A stretch of 64,000 nucleotides of DNA, taken from positions 43,296,918 through 43,360,917 of the forward strand of contig OX439006.1 in NCBI GenBank assembly GCA_949316495.1, in the 5' to 3' direction. The DNA is from Amphiduros pacificus (lineage: Eukaryota; Annelida; Polychaeta; Phyllodocida; Hesionidae). The number at the start of each line of letters is the position of its first letter. Position 1 is the first letter of the stretch. The position numbers and the translations under genes are program-made. Below are positions 11,563-24,000 of this stretch, piece after piece. The notes below the pieces were generated by a model, which was not told the DNA's origin, searched no databases, and saw nothing but the letters and a program-made list of their open reading frames with translations.

Positions 11563-11756
11563 GGCTGTGAAAAAAAAATCAGATCACTTTGGCAGCCGGA
11601 AGTAATTGGTTGTTCGAGGAGTTATATAACGTCACAATACATTTTCACGTGAGGTCAATCATAACAATACTGAAGTTGTTCTGATAGCCAATCACGATTT
11701 AACACTCACGTATATGCACTTCCGGGCACAAAAAGTAATCTGAATTTTCTGCAGCC
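11563..11756. mobile_element. Small MITE-like inverted-repeat element
   Basis: GGCTGTGAAAA...TCAGATCACTTT...CCGGAAGT at the left reappears inverted at the right as GGCTGCAGAAAATTCAGATT and CCGGAAGT, giving imperfect terminal inverted repeats of about 45 bp in an element of about 194 bp. No clear target duplication is visible, so the outer limits may be off by a few bases. Confidence 0.45.
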
Positions 11757-12027
11757 AAGAAAGCTTTAAAAAAACATGAAATATATTTAATAGTTTGGAA
11801 TATTTTTCTCTGGAATTGTTTTATCATTGCTTTCTGTATATGCTGTCCGAAATGCACCGTTCATAATGCTCTGTATATGGTCTACAGTGAGAAATTCCTA
11901 AAAAGGTTTTTTCATCTCTTGAAGTACATCATATTCGAGTTACGTCATCGCCTCGTGCATGTGCCGCGAAAAGCTGGAAACTAGCGCTTTCGCAGTTCTC
12001 TATGACTGCACATATGGAAACAGGGCT

Positions 12028-12302
12028 TAAGGGTATTTATGGGTGTTGGTGATGAGTGTAGCATAGAATGTTTTCAAAAAACTGAAAATGAGGACAGAAA
12101 TACTTTTTTGAAAGAAATATACTTGTAACCATACCTTATAATTCAAATATTGTAGAGTTTAAATATTGATTTATGTCATAAATGCTTTTACGTTAATAGT
12201 GAATGTATTTTAATCCTGTAAATGTACCAATTCCCATAAAGTACAGTATTTTGGTTATTTTCTCTAGGGGGCACCCATTGAAATGACCCATAAATATCCC
12301 TA
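12028..12302. mobile_element. Short MITE-like element with TA flanks
   Basis: AGGGTATTTATGGGT at 12,030 is matched by the reverse complement of AGGGATATTTATGGGT ending at 12,300, with a TA dinucleotide just outside each end. This fits a Tc1/mariner-type non-autonomous element of about 271 bp, but the inverted repeat is only 15-16 bp, so chance cannot be fully excluded. Confidence 0.45.
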
Positions 12303-13149
12303 AAGTGACGTCATAGGAACTGAGTAGGATGTTTCATCTTGGAGCATAGGTGACTCTATAGGCACAGAGAAGAATGTTCATTTCTTACAGTGAGACATTA
12401 TTCATGTTATGATTCTACTAAACGTTCAGAGTTTCTTTTTTTTAAATTTCCTTGTCTACAAAGGATTTAACTCCATACATACTGATAAAGAAAATGATAG
12501 AATGGAATAACAAGGTTTCAGAGAATCGAAGTGAGAAATATGATAAATGATTGTCTTAAACATGAGAACAGCGAGCAACTCTACTCCTATTCATATAACA
12601 TTGCTCTCCTGTAATCTGATCTTATCTGCTGCTGAAGTAAGTCATTATGAATCTCCAAGCATTACATATCAAGATAACCCTGTGTCAATATAACTGCTGT
12701 ATTTCCAAACCATTTTGTTTTTGTTTTTGTCAAAATCAATATGGAGATACTCATCACTAATTTGAGCACGCACTCGAAAGGGTTGCTTTGCATGCAAATG
12801 ATTGATATAAGGACTACCAATTTCATTTTTAGAATAAAATGCGCTAATTTTATTGTTTACATCCGGAAGATATTATTAGAAGATGGACACCTGTTGTGTT
12901 AATTATTTTGAGTAATGTACATGCATATAACATTAGACCCTTGCATACACGACAGGAGAATATTTTACATTACTTTAGCCATTTTCCTCCAAGAGTGACT
13001 ATCATTGACAAAATCTGGATAAAATAAAGAATTTTTCAAGGCTCAATTTTATTACATAAAATGTAATATGGAGTATTCAAAACATGATGCTTTTGATTAT
13101 TGTGTTTCAGATGTATATTTGCATTTGTGTACACACACAGCAGTGCCAT

Positions 13150-13468
13150 GGGCCGTGGCGCAGTTGGTTAGAGCGTCAGCTTATTAGCACCAGTTCCTGT
13201 GGTGATCCAAAGGTCGTAGGTTCGATGCTTGTCCATGCCAAGATTGAAGTCACGATACAATTTCCCATATGAGCTGAGGCACAAGCCTAAAGGGTTGACC
13301 CGTTGTCTTTGACTGGGTGGATTGTCATGTCAAGGACCTGCAATATGACAATTCAGTGAGGCAGCACTATATCTGTTACAAGTAGGTCTTATCACGAAAT
13401 TACTGAAATAATGTTGAAAGTGATGTAAAACCCCAAACAAACAATCAAACATACAAACAAACACACAG
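13150..13468 (+). mobile_element. tRNA-derived SINE, copy 1
   Basis: The head has an RNA polymerase III A box TGGCGCAGTTGG (13,156) and a B box GGTTCGATGCT about 60 bases on. The body contains TCAAGGACCTGC, GAGGCAGCACTATATCTG and AATAATGTTGAAAGTGATGT, and the tail is a CAAACAAA-type simple repeat. The same order of blocks is found at 47,821. ACACACAG occurs at 13,133-13,140 and 13,461-13,468 and may be a target duplication, though it is low-complexity. The head and tail styles resemble SINEs known from molluscs; the named family is not certain. Confidence 0.85.
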
Positions 13469-13740
13469 GGGGGTAAGAGCTATATATAATGCTGTTGAAT
13501 GCTTAATAAGAAACGCTCATTCGTGTTCGGTAATATTTTCATTGAAATCGTTTTAGGTTTATAATAAGGACCAGGTTGCCTCTTCCATTACGACATAAAA
13601 CAAATCTCATCTCTTTAGTTGAGGGGAGGAAATGTCAGTATCGGGATATCATAAATAGTCCATCATGACTGGAAACGTCTCGGGTTGATAAAGTGGACAC
13701 CTGCTACCTAGAGTTTTCTCAGATAATATCTGATAGTCCT
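13469..13740. other. Non-coding spacer, nothing recognised
   Basis: No gene or repeat resolved; the right part probably belongs to the dispersed repeat that follows. Confidence 0.45.
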
Positions 13741-13873
13741 TCAGGTGGCATAGGTGCGGTGAGCATTTATATGTCAACATAATTTCACCTCAGATTACTT
13801 TTGGATATGGCATGAAGAGTGACAAAAATCAGAATAAACTTTCTGAATCATTTTTACTTCCCTAAATTTAGAC
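13741..13873 (+). repeat. Left half of the dispersed repeat split by the giant foldback element
   Basis: Aligns to 2440-2590 (landmarks GCATTTATATGT, GGCATGAAGAG, CTGAATCATTTTTAC, AATTTAGACC). Its continuation is at 28,029 onward, beyond the element. Confidence 0.7.
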
Positions 13874-13882
13874 CTTTACACC
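13874..13882. repeat. Target-site duplication, left copy (CTTTACACC)
   Basis: Nine bases repeated exactly at 28,020-28,028, directly outside the terminal inverted repeats. The empty-site paralogue at about 2591 reads CTTTACAAT. Confidence 0.93.
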
Positions 13883-14100
13883 ACGAGCGTGAAGTTCATT
13901 TGATATTTGATATTTGATATTTGACGTTTTTTTCAAAGTATGCCTCCAAGTATATATCTATACACACTTATAGGATATGGGTCAAAACAGGATATAAAAG
14001 GATATATACCCTGTCAAAAGCGGATATATCATTTTTATTCGCAATAAATCCAATTTTTATACATTTATAACTTAGAAATGTTTTTTAAATGATCTCAAAG
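13883..14100 (+). repeat. Left terminal inverted repeat, 218 bp
   Basis: Begins ACGAGCGTGAAG and includes a GATATTT triplet repeat (13,901-13,923) and a GGATATA-rich segment. It pairs with 27,802-28,019 without a single indel. It runs straight into the first satellite monomer at GATCTCAAAGAC. Confidence 0.95.
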
Positions 14101-16631
14101 ACTTTTGATTGACTAATGGGGCCTTAGACATACTTGGTAGACATGTCTAGATTACGTCTAGCCCCCTCAATATGAGAGCATAAATCTGAGTTCAATGGAA
14201 TAGCCCTTTTTCCCTGGCAAAGTCAATATATTCGACCTACTGACTGGTATGAGGTTGGGGAGGGGGGGAGAGTACTAAAAGGACTTTTGATTGACTAATG
14301 GGGCCGTAGACATACTTGGTAGACATGTCTAGATTACGTCTAGCCCCCTCAATATGAGAGCATAAATCTGAGTTCAATGGAATAGCCCTTTTTCCCTGGC
14401 AAAGTCAATATATTCGACCTAGTGACTGGTATGAGGTTGGGGAGGGGGGGAGAGTACTAAAAGGACTTTTGATTGACTAATGGGGCCTTAGACATACTTG
14501 GTAGACATGTCTAGATTATGTCTAGCCCCCTCAATATGAGAGCATAAATCTGAGTTCAATGGAATAGCCCTTTTCCCCTGACAAAGTCAATATATTCGAC
14601 CTACTGACTGGTATGAGGTTGGGGAGGAGGGATGGAGAGTACTAAAAGGACTTTTGATTGACTAATGGGGCCTTAGACATACTTGGTAGACATGTCTAGA
14701 TTACGTCTAGCCCCCTCAATATGAGAGCATAAATCTGAGTTCAATGGAATAGCCCTTTTTCCCTAGCAAAGTCAATATATTCGACCTACTGACTGGTATG
14801 AGGTTGGGGAGGGGGGGAGAGTACTAAAAGGACTTTTGATTGACTAATGGGGCCTTAGACATACTTGGTAGACATGTCTAGATTACGTCTAGCCCCCTCA
14901 ATATGAGAGCATAAATCTGAGTTCAATGGAATAGCCCTTTTCCCCTGGCAAAGTCAATATATTCGACCTACTGACTGGTATGAGGTTGGGGAGGGGGGGA
15001 GAGTACTAAAAGGACTTTTGATTGACTAATGGGGCCTTAGACATACTTGGTAGACATGTCTGGATTACGTCTAGCCCCCTCAATATGAGAGCATAAATCT
15101 GAGTTCAATGGAATAGCCCTTTTTCCCTGGCAAAGTCAATATATTCGACCTACTGACTGGTATGAGGTTGGGGAGGGGGGGAGAGTACTAAAAGGACTTT
15201 TGATTGACTAATGGGGTCTTAGACATACTTGGTAGACATGTCTAGATTATGTCTAGCCCCCTCAATATGAGAGCATAAATCTGAGTTCAATGGAATAGCC
15301 CTTTTCCCCTGACAAAGTCAATATATTCGACCTACTGACTGGTATGAGGTTGGGGAGGAGGGATGGAGAGTACTAAAAGGACTTTTGATTGACTAATGGG
15401 GCCTTAGACATACTTGGTAGACATGTCTAGATTACGTCTAGCCCCCTCAATATGAGAGCATAAATCTGAGTTCAATGGAATAGCCCTTTTTCCCTAGCAA
15501 AGTCAATATATTCGACCTACTGACTGGTATGAGGTTGGGGAGGAGGGATGGAGAGTACTAAAAGGACTTTTGATTGACTAATGGGGCCTTAGACATACTT
15601 GGTAGACATGTCTAGATTACGTCTAGCCCCCCCAATATGAGAGCATAAATCTGAGTTCAATGGAATAGCCCTTTTCCCCTGGCAAAGTCAATATATTCGA
15701 CCTACTGACTGGTATGAGGTTGGGGAGGGGGGGGGAGAGTACTAAAAGGACTTTTGATTGACTAATGGGGCCTTAGACATACTTGGTAGACATGTCTAGA
15801 TTATGTCTAGCCCCCTCAATATGAGAGCATAAATCTGAGTTCAATGGAATAGCCCTTTTCCCCTGGCAAAGTCAATATATTCGACCTACTGAATGGTATG
15901 AGGTTGGGGGAGTACTAAAAAGACTTTTGATTGACTAATGGGGCCTTAGACATATTTGGTAGACATGTCTAGATTGTGTCTAGCCCCCTCAATATGAGAG
16001 CATAAATCTGAGTTCAATGGAATAGCCCTATTCCCCTGACAAAGTCAATATATTCGACCTACTGACTGGTATGAGGTTGTGGAGGGGGGGGGGAGATAGT
16101 ACTAAAAAGACTTTTGATTGACTAATGGGGCCTTAGACATACTTGGTAGACATGTCTAGATTATGTCTAGCCCCCTCAATATGAGAGCATAAATCTGAGT
16201 TCAATGGAATAGCCCTTTTCCCCTGGCAAAGTCAATATATTCGACCAACTGACTGGTATGAGGTTGGGGAGGGGGGGGGGGAGAGTACTAAAAGGACTTT
16301 TGATTGACTAATGGGGCCTTAGACATACTTGGTAGACATGTCTAGATTATGTCTAGCCCCCTCAATATGAGAGCATAAATCTGAGTTTAATGGAATAGCC
16401 CTTTTCCCTGGCAAAGTCAATATATTCGACCTACTGAATGGTATGAGGTTGGGGGAGTACTAAAAAGACTTTTGATTGACTAATGGGGCCTTAGACATAT
16501 TTGGTAGACATGTCTAGATTGTGTCTAGCCCCCTCAATATGAGAGCATAAATCTGAGTTAAATGGAATAGCCCTTTTTCCCCGAGAGAGTCCATATATTC
16601 GACCTACTGACTGGTGTGAGGTGGGGGGAGT
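14100..16631 (+). repeat. Left satellite arm: 14 monomers of about 182 bp
   Basis: Units start (GACTTTTGATTG) at 14,100, 14,282, 14,464, 14,649, 14,831, 15,013, 15,194, 15,380, 15,564, 15,749, 15,922, 16,109, 16,294 and 16,467. Length varies from 173 to 187 bp, mostly through the G-rich tract before GAGAGTACTAAAAG. Each unit contains the palindrome TAGACATGTCTA. Outer units read CTGGCAAAGTC; the innermost reads CCGAGAGAGTCC, a variant shared with the inner end of the right arm. Confidence 0.95.
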
Positions 16632-18014
16632 AAAATGGAGTTTTATAAATTAAAAGGAAAGGAATATGCCTCAAGAAATTCATCTTTTAAAATCAATAAA
16701 AGCTTTATAATGCTAGCAGTTATGTAGCCATTCACGATAAACAAATATTGATGATAAAGTGTCAAGTGTAAATATTATTGTGATAAGTTATTAGCCAATT
16801 TAAGTATGTTTAATGGATAGATTTTAGCTATAGATGGCTCTATAGTTTACTCATAAAAACAAAGTTTTACCATCAGCATTTTATAATGTACATTACATTT
16901 TAATCTAAAAGATGAAAACGTTTATTTGTTAACTTTCGCAACCAAAAAAGCATTCTTCATGTTCAGAATCAAGAAAAATAGTTATACCCTCAACCAATAC
17001 ACAGGTAATGTTGTTGCCAACAGCATCGCTATGTCAGTCTGTCCTTTTTTTCTGACAAAACTATTATTTCATAGGATATTTTTGTGAAATTTATTGAATT
17101 TCAAACAGAATTGGCATACTGTGTGAAAGGGCTGAGATAATGTTCAATGTTGTGTAACCTTCCGTCAGGCTATTACCTTGATAGAAAAAAATTGTCAAGC
17201 ACAATTTCTCTGTAATTACAAATATCAGATATTTATTTTTATAATTAATAACATGTAATGACGTTGTCATGTAATGTTCAATTTTAAAATGCCTTATATC
17301 TGCATTAATAGCTTTGGACAATATCCCTGGTTGTGTTCTGCCATAGATTATTTGAACCTGTGCAAATTTTCTTTAATGCCACAGGGTACTTGCAACTCTT
17401 CAATGTACTTGTCATAAAATTTGTCCTTGATTGTTATGACAAATTCAGAACCCAAAATTAGTGAAAGACAGAGAGTATAATGTTCTTAAAAATGTTCTCA
17501 ACAGATTTTGAAAGTTTACTATCCTATTAACTGTCAAAATGTAAAACAAATATATCACTAAATTGTCAAGTATCTCTTATTTTCAATCTTACACTTTATT
17601 GATGTAAAATCACTCGCATTGCAAAGAGTATTAGTATTATTACACCTCATGCCACTCAGTAATATATTGAATACACTGGCCAATAAGATTGACAATCAGC
17701 CAACCAAATGTTACTGTAATGAACGGATTCTTGCATGTCTTATGGTATTCACTTTTTCTATATCTATAAATATATATTTGATATTGAAAACAAAGAAATA
17801 TTGTTTGTCTTTAATCTTTAATTCTTATTTTATATTTAATATTCCAATTCAAACTTGTTTTTCATCTGATGCAAAATAAATTACATTACTAGTATGTTCC
17901 TTGTGTCTTACCAATCATGGCAAATAAAAGAAATATGAATATAGAACAGTAAAGGGACAATATCTCCAAATTATCTCCCAAGTATGTTAAGTCCCCATTA
18001 ATGATTCAAAATTC
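16632..18014. other. Core of the giant foldback element, no transposase seen
   Basis: AT-rich unique sequence between the two satellite arms. ORFs at 17,091-17,321 (minus) and 17,619-17,879 (plus, 86 residues, hydrophobic C-terminal half) show no transposase signature, DDE spacing or zinc-finger pattern. It may be a relic of the autonomous element or captured DNA. Confidence 0.7.
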
Positions 18015-21000
18015 ACCTCATACCAGTCAGTAGGTCGAATATATGGACTCTCTCGGGGAAAAAGGGCTATTCCATTGAACTCAGATTTATGCTCTCATAT
18101 TGAGGGGGCTAGACATAGTCTAGACATGTCTACCAAATATGTCTAAGGCCCAATTAGTCAATCAAAAGTCTTTTTAGAACTCCCCCCACCTCATACCAGT
18201 CAGTAGGTCGAATATATGGACTCTCTCGGGGAAAAAGGGCTATTCCATTGAACTCAGATTTATGCTCTCATATTGAGGGGGCTAGACACAATCTAGACAT
18301 GTCTACCAAATATGTCTAAGGCCCCATTAGTCAATCAAAAGTCTTTTTAGTACTCTTCCCCCCTCCCCAACCTCATACCAGTCAGTAGGTCGAATATATT
18401 GACTTTGCCAGGGGAAAAGGGCTATTCCATTGAACTCAGATTTATGCTCTCATATTGAGGGGGCTAGACGTAATCTAGACATGTCTACCAAGTATGTCTA
18501 AGGCCCCATTAGTCAATCAAAAGTCTTTTTAGAACTCCCCCCACCTCATACCAGTCAGTAGGTCGAATATATGGACTCTCTCGGGGAAAAAGGCCTATTC
18601 CATTGAACTCAGATTTATGCTCTCATATTGAGGGGGCTAGACACAATCTAGACATGTCTACCAAATATGTCTAAGGCCCCATTAGTCAATCAAAAGTCTT
18701 TTTAGTACTCCCCCAACCTCATATCAGTCAGTAGGTCGAATATATTGACTCTGTCAGGGAAAAAGGGCTATTCCATTGAACTCAGATTTATGCTCTCATA
18801 TTGAGGGGGCTAGACACAATCTAGACATGTCTACCAAATATGTCTAAGGCCCCATTAGTCAATCAAAAGTCTTTTTAGTACTCCCCCAACCTCATATCAG
18901 TCAGTAGGTCGAATATATTGACTCTGTCAGGGAAAAAGGGCTATTCCATTGAACTCAGATTTATGCTCTCATATTGAGGGGGCTAGACACAATCTAGACA
19001 TGTCTACCAAGTATGTCTAAGGCCCCATTAGTCAATCAAAAGTCTTTTTAATATTCCCCCACCTCATATCAGTCAGTAGGTCGAATATATTGACTCTGTC
19101 AGGGAAAAAGGGCTATTCCATTGAACTCAGATTTATGCTCTCATATTGAGGGGGCTAGACACAATCTAGACATGTCTACCAAGTATGTCTAAGGCCCCAT
19201 TAGTCAATCAAAAGTCTTTTTAGTACTCTCCCCCCTCCCCAACCTCATACAAGTCAGTAGGTCGAATATATTGACTTTGCCAGGGGAAAAGGGCTATTCC
19301 ATTGAACTCAGATTTATGCTCTCATTTTGAGGGGGCTAGACGTAATCTAGACATGTCTACCAAGTATATCTAAGGTTCCATTAGTCAATCAAAAGTCTTT
19401 TTAGTACTCCTCCCACTTCATACCAGTCAGTAGGTCGAATATAATGACTCTGTCAGGGAAAAAGGGCTATTCCATTGAACTCAGATTTATGCTCTCATAT
19501 TGAGGGGGCTAGACAGATTCTAGACATGTCTACCAAGTATGTTTGAGGGTCCATTAGTCAATCAAAAGTCATTTTAGTACTCCTCCCACCTCATACCAGT
19601 CAGTAAGTCGAATATATTGACTCTGTCAGGAAAAAAGGGCTATTCCATTGAACTCAGATTTATGCTCTCATATTGAGGGGGCTACACATAATCTAGACAT
19701 GTCTACCAAATATGTCTAAGGCCCCATTAGTCAATCAAAAGTCTTTTTAGTACTCTTCCCCCCTCCCCAACCTCATACCAGTCAGTAGGTCGAATATATT
19801 GACTTTGCCAGGGGAAAAGGGCTATTCCATTGAACTCAGATTTATGCTCTCATATTGAGGGGGCTAGACGTAATCTAGACATGTCTACCAAGTATGTCTA
19901 AGGCCCCATTAGTCAATCAAAAGTCCTTTTAGTACTCTCCCCCCCTCCCCAACCTCATACCAGTCAGTAGGTCGAATATATTGACTTTGCTAGGGAAAAA
20001 GGGCTATTCCATTGAACTCAGATTTATGCTCTCATATTGAGGGGGCTAGACGTAATCTAGACATGTCTACCAAGTATGTCTAAGGCCCCATTAGTCAATC
20101 AAAAGTCCTTTTAGTACTCTCCCCCCCTCCCCAACCTCATACCAGTCAGTAGGTCGAATATATTGACTTTGCCAGGGAAAAAGGGCTATTCCATTGAACT
20201 CAGATTTATGCTCTCATATTGAGGGGGCTAGACGTAATCTAGACATGTCTACCAAGTATGTCTAAGGCCCCATTAGTCAATCAAAAGTCCTTTTAGTACT
20301 CTCCCCCCCCTCCCCAACCTCATACCAGTCAGTAGGTCGAATATATTGACTTTGCCAGGGAAAAAGGGCTATTCCATTGAACTCAGATTTATGCTCTCAT
20401 ATTGAGGGGGCTAGACGTAATCTAGACATGTCTACCAAGTATGTCTAAGGCCCCATTAGTCAATCAAAAGTCCTTTTAGTACTCTCCCCCCCTCCCCAAC
20501 CTCATACCAGTCAGTAGGTCGAATATATTGACTTTGCCATGGGAAAAGGGCTATTCCATTGAACTCAGATTTATGCTCTCATATTGAGGGGGCTAGACGT
20601 AATCCAGACATGTCTACCAAGTATGTCTAAGGCCCCATTAGTCAATCAAAAGTCCTTTTAGTACTCTCCCCCCCCTCCCCAACCTCATACCAGTCAGTAG
20701 GTCGAATATATTGACTTTGCCAGGGGAAAAGGGCTATTCCATTGAACTCATATTTATGCTCTCATATTGAGGGGGCTAGACGTAATCTAGACATGTCTAC
20801 CAAGTATGTCTAAGGCCCCATTAGTCAATCAAAAGTCCTTTCAGTACTCTCCCCCCCTCCCCAACCTCATACCAGTCAGTAGGTCGAATATATTGACTTT
20901 GCTAGGGAAAAAGGGCTATTCCATTGAACTCAGATTTATGCTCTCATATTGAGGGGGCTAGACGTAATCTAGACATGTCTACCAAGTATGTCTAAGGCCC

Positions 21001-24000
21001 CATTAGTCAATCAAAAGTCCTTTTAGTACTCTCCATCCCTCCATCCCTCCTCCCCAACCTCATACCAGTCAGTAGGTCGAATATATTGACTTTGTCAGGG
21101 GAAAAGGGCTATTCCATTGAACTCAGATTTATGCTCTCATATTGAGGGGGCTAGACATAATCTAGACATGTCTACCAAGTATGTCTAAGGCCCCATTAGT
21201 CAATCAAAAGTCCTTTTAGTACTCTCCCCCCCTCCCCAACATCATACCAGTCACTAGGTCGAATATATTGACTTTGCCAGGGAAAAAGGGCTATTCCATT
21301 GAACTCAGATTTATGCTCTCATATTGAGGGGGCTAGACGTAATCTAGACATGTCTACCAAGTATGTCTAAGGCCCCATTAGTCAATCAAAAGTCCTTTTA
21401 GTACTCTCCATCCCTCCTCCCCAACCTCATACCAGTCAGTAGGTCGAATATATTGACTTTGCTAGGGAAAAAGGGCTATTCCATTGAACTCAGATTTATG
21501 CTCTCATATTGAGGGGGCTAGACGTAATCTAGACATGTCTACCAAGTATGTCTAAGGCCCCATTAGTCAATCAAAAGTCCTTTTAGTACTCTCCATCCCT
21601 CCTCCCCAACCTCATACCAGTCAGTAGGTCGAATATATTGACTTTGTCAGGGGAAAAGGGCTATTCCATTGAACTCAGATTTATGCTCTCATATTGAGGG
21701 GGCTAGACATAATCTAGACATGTCTACCAAGTATGTCTAAGGCCCCATTAGTCAATCAAAAGTCCTTTTAGTACTCTCCCCCCCTCCCCAACCTCATACC
21801 AGTCACTAGGTCGAATATATTGACTTTGCCAGGGAAAAAGGGCTATTCCATTGAACTCAGATTTATGCTCTCATATTGAGGGGGCTAGACGTAATCTAGA
21901 CATGTCTACCAAGTATGTCTAAGGCCCCATTAGTCAATCAAAAGTCCTTTTAGTACTCTCCATCCCTCCTCCCCAACCTCATACCAGTCAGTAGGTCGAA
22001 TATATTGACTTTGTCAGGGGAAAAGGGCTATTCCATTGAACTCAGATTTATGCTCTCATATTGAGGGGGCTAGACATAATCTAGACATGTCTACCAAGTA
22101 TGTCTAAGGCCCCATTAGTCAATCAAAAGTCCTTTTAGTACTCTCCCCCCCTCCCCAACCTCATACCAGTCACTAGGTCGAATATATTGACTTTGCCAGG
22201 GAAAAAGGGCTATTCCATTGAACTCAGATTTATGCTCTCATATTGAGGGGGCTAGACGTAATCTAGACATGTCTACCAAGTATGTCTAAGGCCCCATTAG
22301 TCAATCAAAAGTCCTTTTAGTACTCTCCCCCCCTCCCCAACCTCATACCAGTCAGTAGGTCGAATATATTGACTTTGCCAGGGAAAAAGGGCTATTCCAT
22401 TGAACTCAGATTTATGCTCTCATATTGAGGGGGCTAGACGTAATCTAGACATGTCTACCAAGTATGTCTAAGGCCCCATTAGTCAATCAAAAGTCCTTTT
22501 AGTACTCTCCCCCCCCTCCCCAACCTCATACCAGTCAGTAGGTCGAATATATTGACTTTGCCAGGGGAAAAGGGCTATTCCATTGAACTCAGATTTATGC
22601 TCTCATATTGAGGGGGCTAGACGTAATCTAGACATGTCTACCAAGTATGTCTAAGGCCCCATTAGTCAATCAAAAGTCCTTTTAGTACTCTCCATCCCTC
22701 CTCCCCAACCTCATACCAGTCAGTAGGTCGAATATATTGACTTTGTCAGGGGAAAAGGGCTATTCCATTGAACTCAGATTTATACTCTCATATTGAGGGG
22801 GCTAGACATAATCTAGACATGTCTACCAAGTATGTCTAAGGCCCCATTAGTCAATCAAAAGTCCTTTTAGTACTCTCCCCCCCTCCCCAACCTCATACCA
22901 GTCACTAGGTCGAATATATTGACTTTGCCAGGGAAAAAGGGCTATTCCATTGAACTCAGATTTATGCTCTCATATTGAGGGGGCTAGACGTAATCTAGAC
23001 ATGTCTACCAAGTATGTCTAAGGCCCCATTAGTCAATCAAAAGTCCTTTTAGTACTCTCCATCCCTCCTCCCCAACCTCATACCAGTCAGTAGGTCGAAT
23101 ATATTGACTTTGTCAGGGGAAAAGGGCTATTCCATTGAACTCAGATTTATGCTCTCATATTGAGGGGGCTAGACATAATCTAGACATGTCTACCAAGTAT
23201 GTCTAAGGCCCCATTAGTCAATCAAAAGTCCTTTTAGTACTCTCCCCCCCTCCCCAACCTCATACCAGTCACTAGGTCGAATATATTGACTTTGCCAGGG
23301 AAAAAGGGCTATTCCATTGAACTCAGATTTATGCTCTCATATTGAGGGGGCTAGACGTAATCTAGACATGTCTACCAAGTATGTCTAAGGCCCCATTAGT
23401 CAATCAAAAGTCCTTTTAGTACTCTCCCCCCCTCCCCAACCTCATACCAGTCAGTAGGTCGAATATATTGACTTTGCCAGGGAAAAAGGGCTATTCCATT
23501 GAACTCAGATTTATGCTCTCATATTGAGGGGGCTAGACGTAATCTAGACATGTCTACCAAGTATGTCTAAGGCCCCATTAGTCAATCAAAAGTCCTTTTA
23601 GTACTCTCCCCCCCCTCCCCAACCTCATACCAGTCAGTAGGTCGAATATATTGACTTTGCCAGGGGAAAAGGGCTATTCCATTGAACTCAGATTTATGCT
23701 CTCATATTGAGGGGGCTAGACGTAATCCAGACATGTCTACCAAGTATGTCTAAGGCCCCATTAGTCAATCAAAAGTCCTTTTAGTACTCTCCCCCCCTCC
23801 CCAACCTCATACCAGTCAGTAGGTCAATATATTGACTTTGCCAGGGGAAAAGGGCTATTCCATTGAACTCAGATTTATGCTCTCATATTGAGGGGGCTAG
23901 ACGTAATCTAGACATGTCTACCAAGTATGTCTAAGGCCCCATTAGTCAATCAAAAGTCCTTTCAGTACTCTCCCCCCCTCCCCAACCTCATACCAGTCAC

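Noticed and set aside
13150-13240. Functional tRNA gene
   Set aside because: A and B boxes are present, but the cloverleaf is disrupted by extra bases between them, and a conserved SINE body follows.
16632-18014. Transposase gene in the core of the giant element
   Set aside because: The largest ORF is 86 residues with no catalytic or DNA-binding motif visible.
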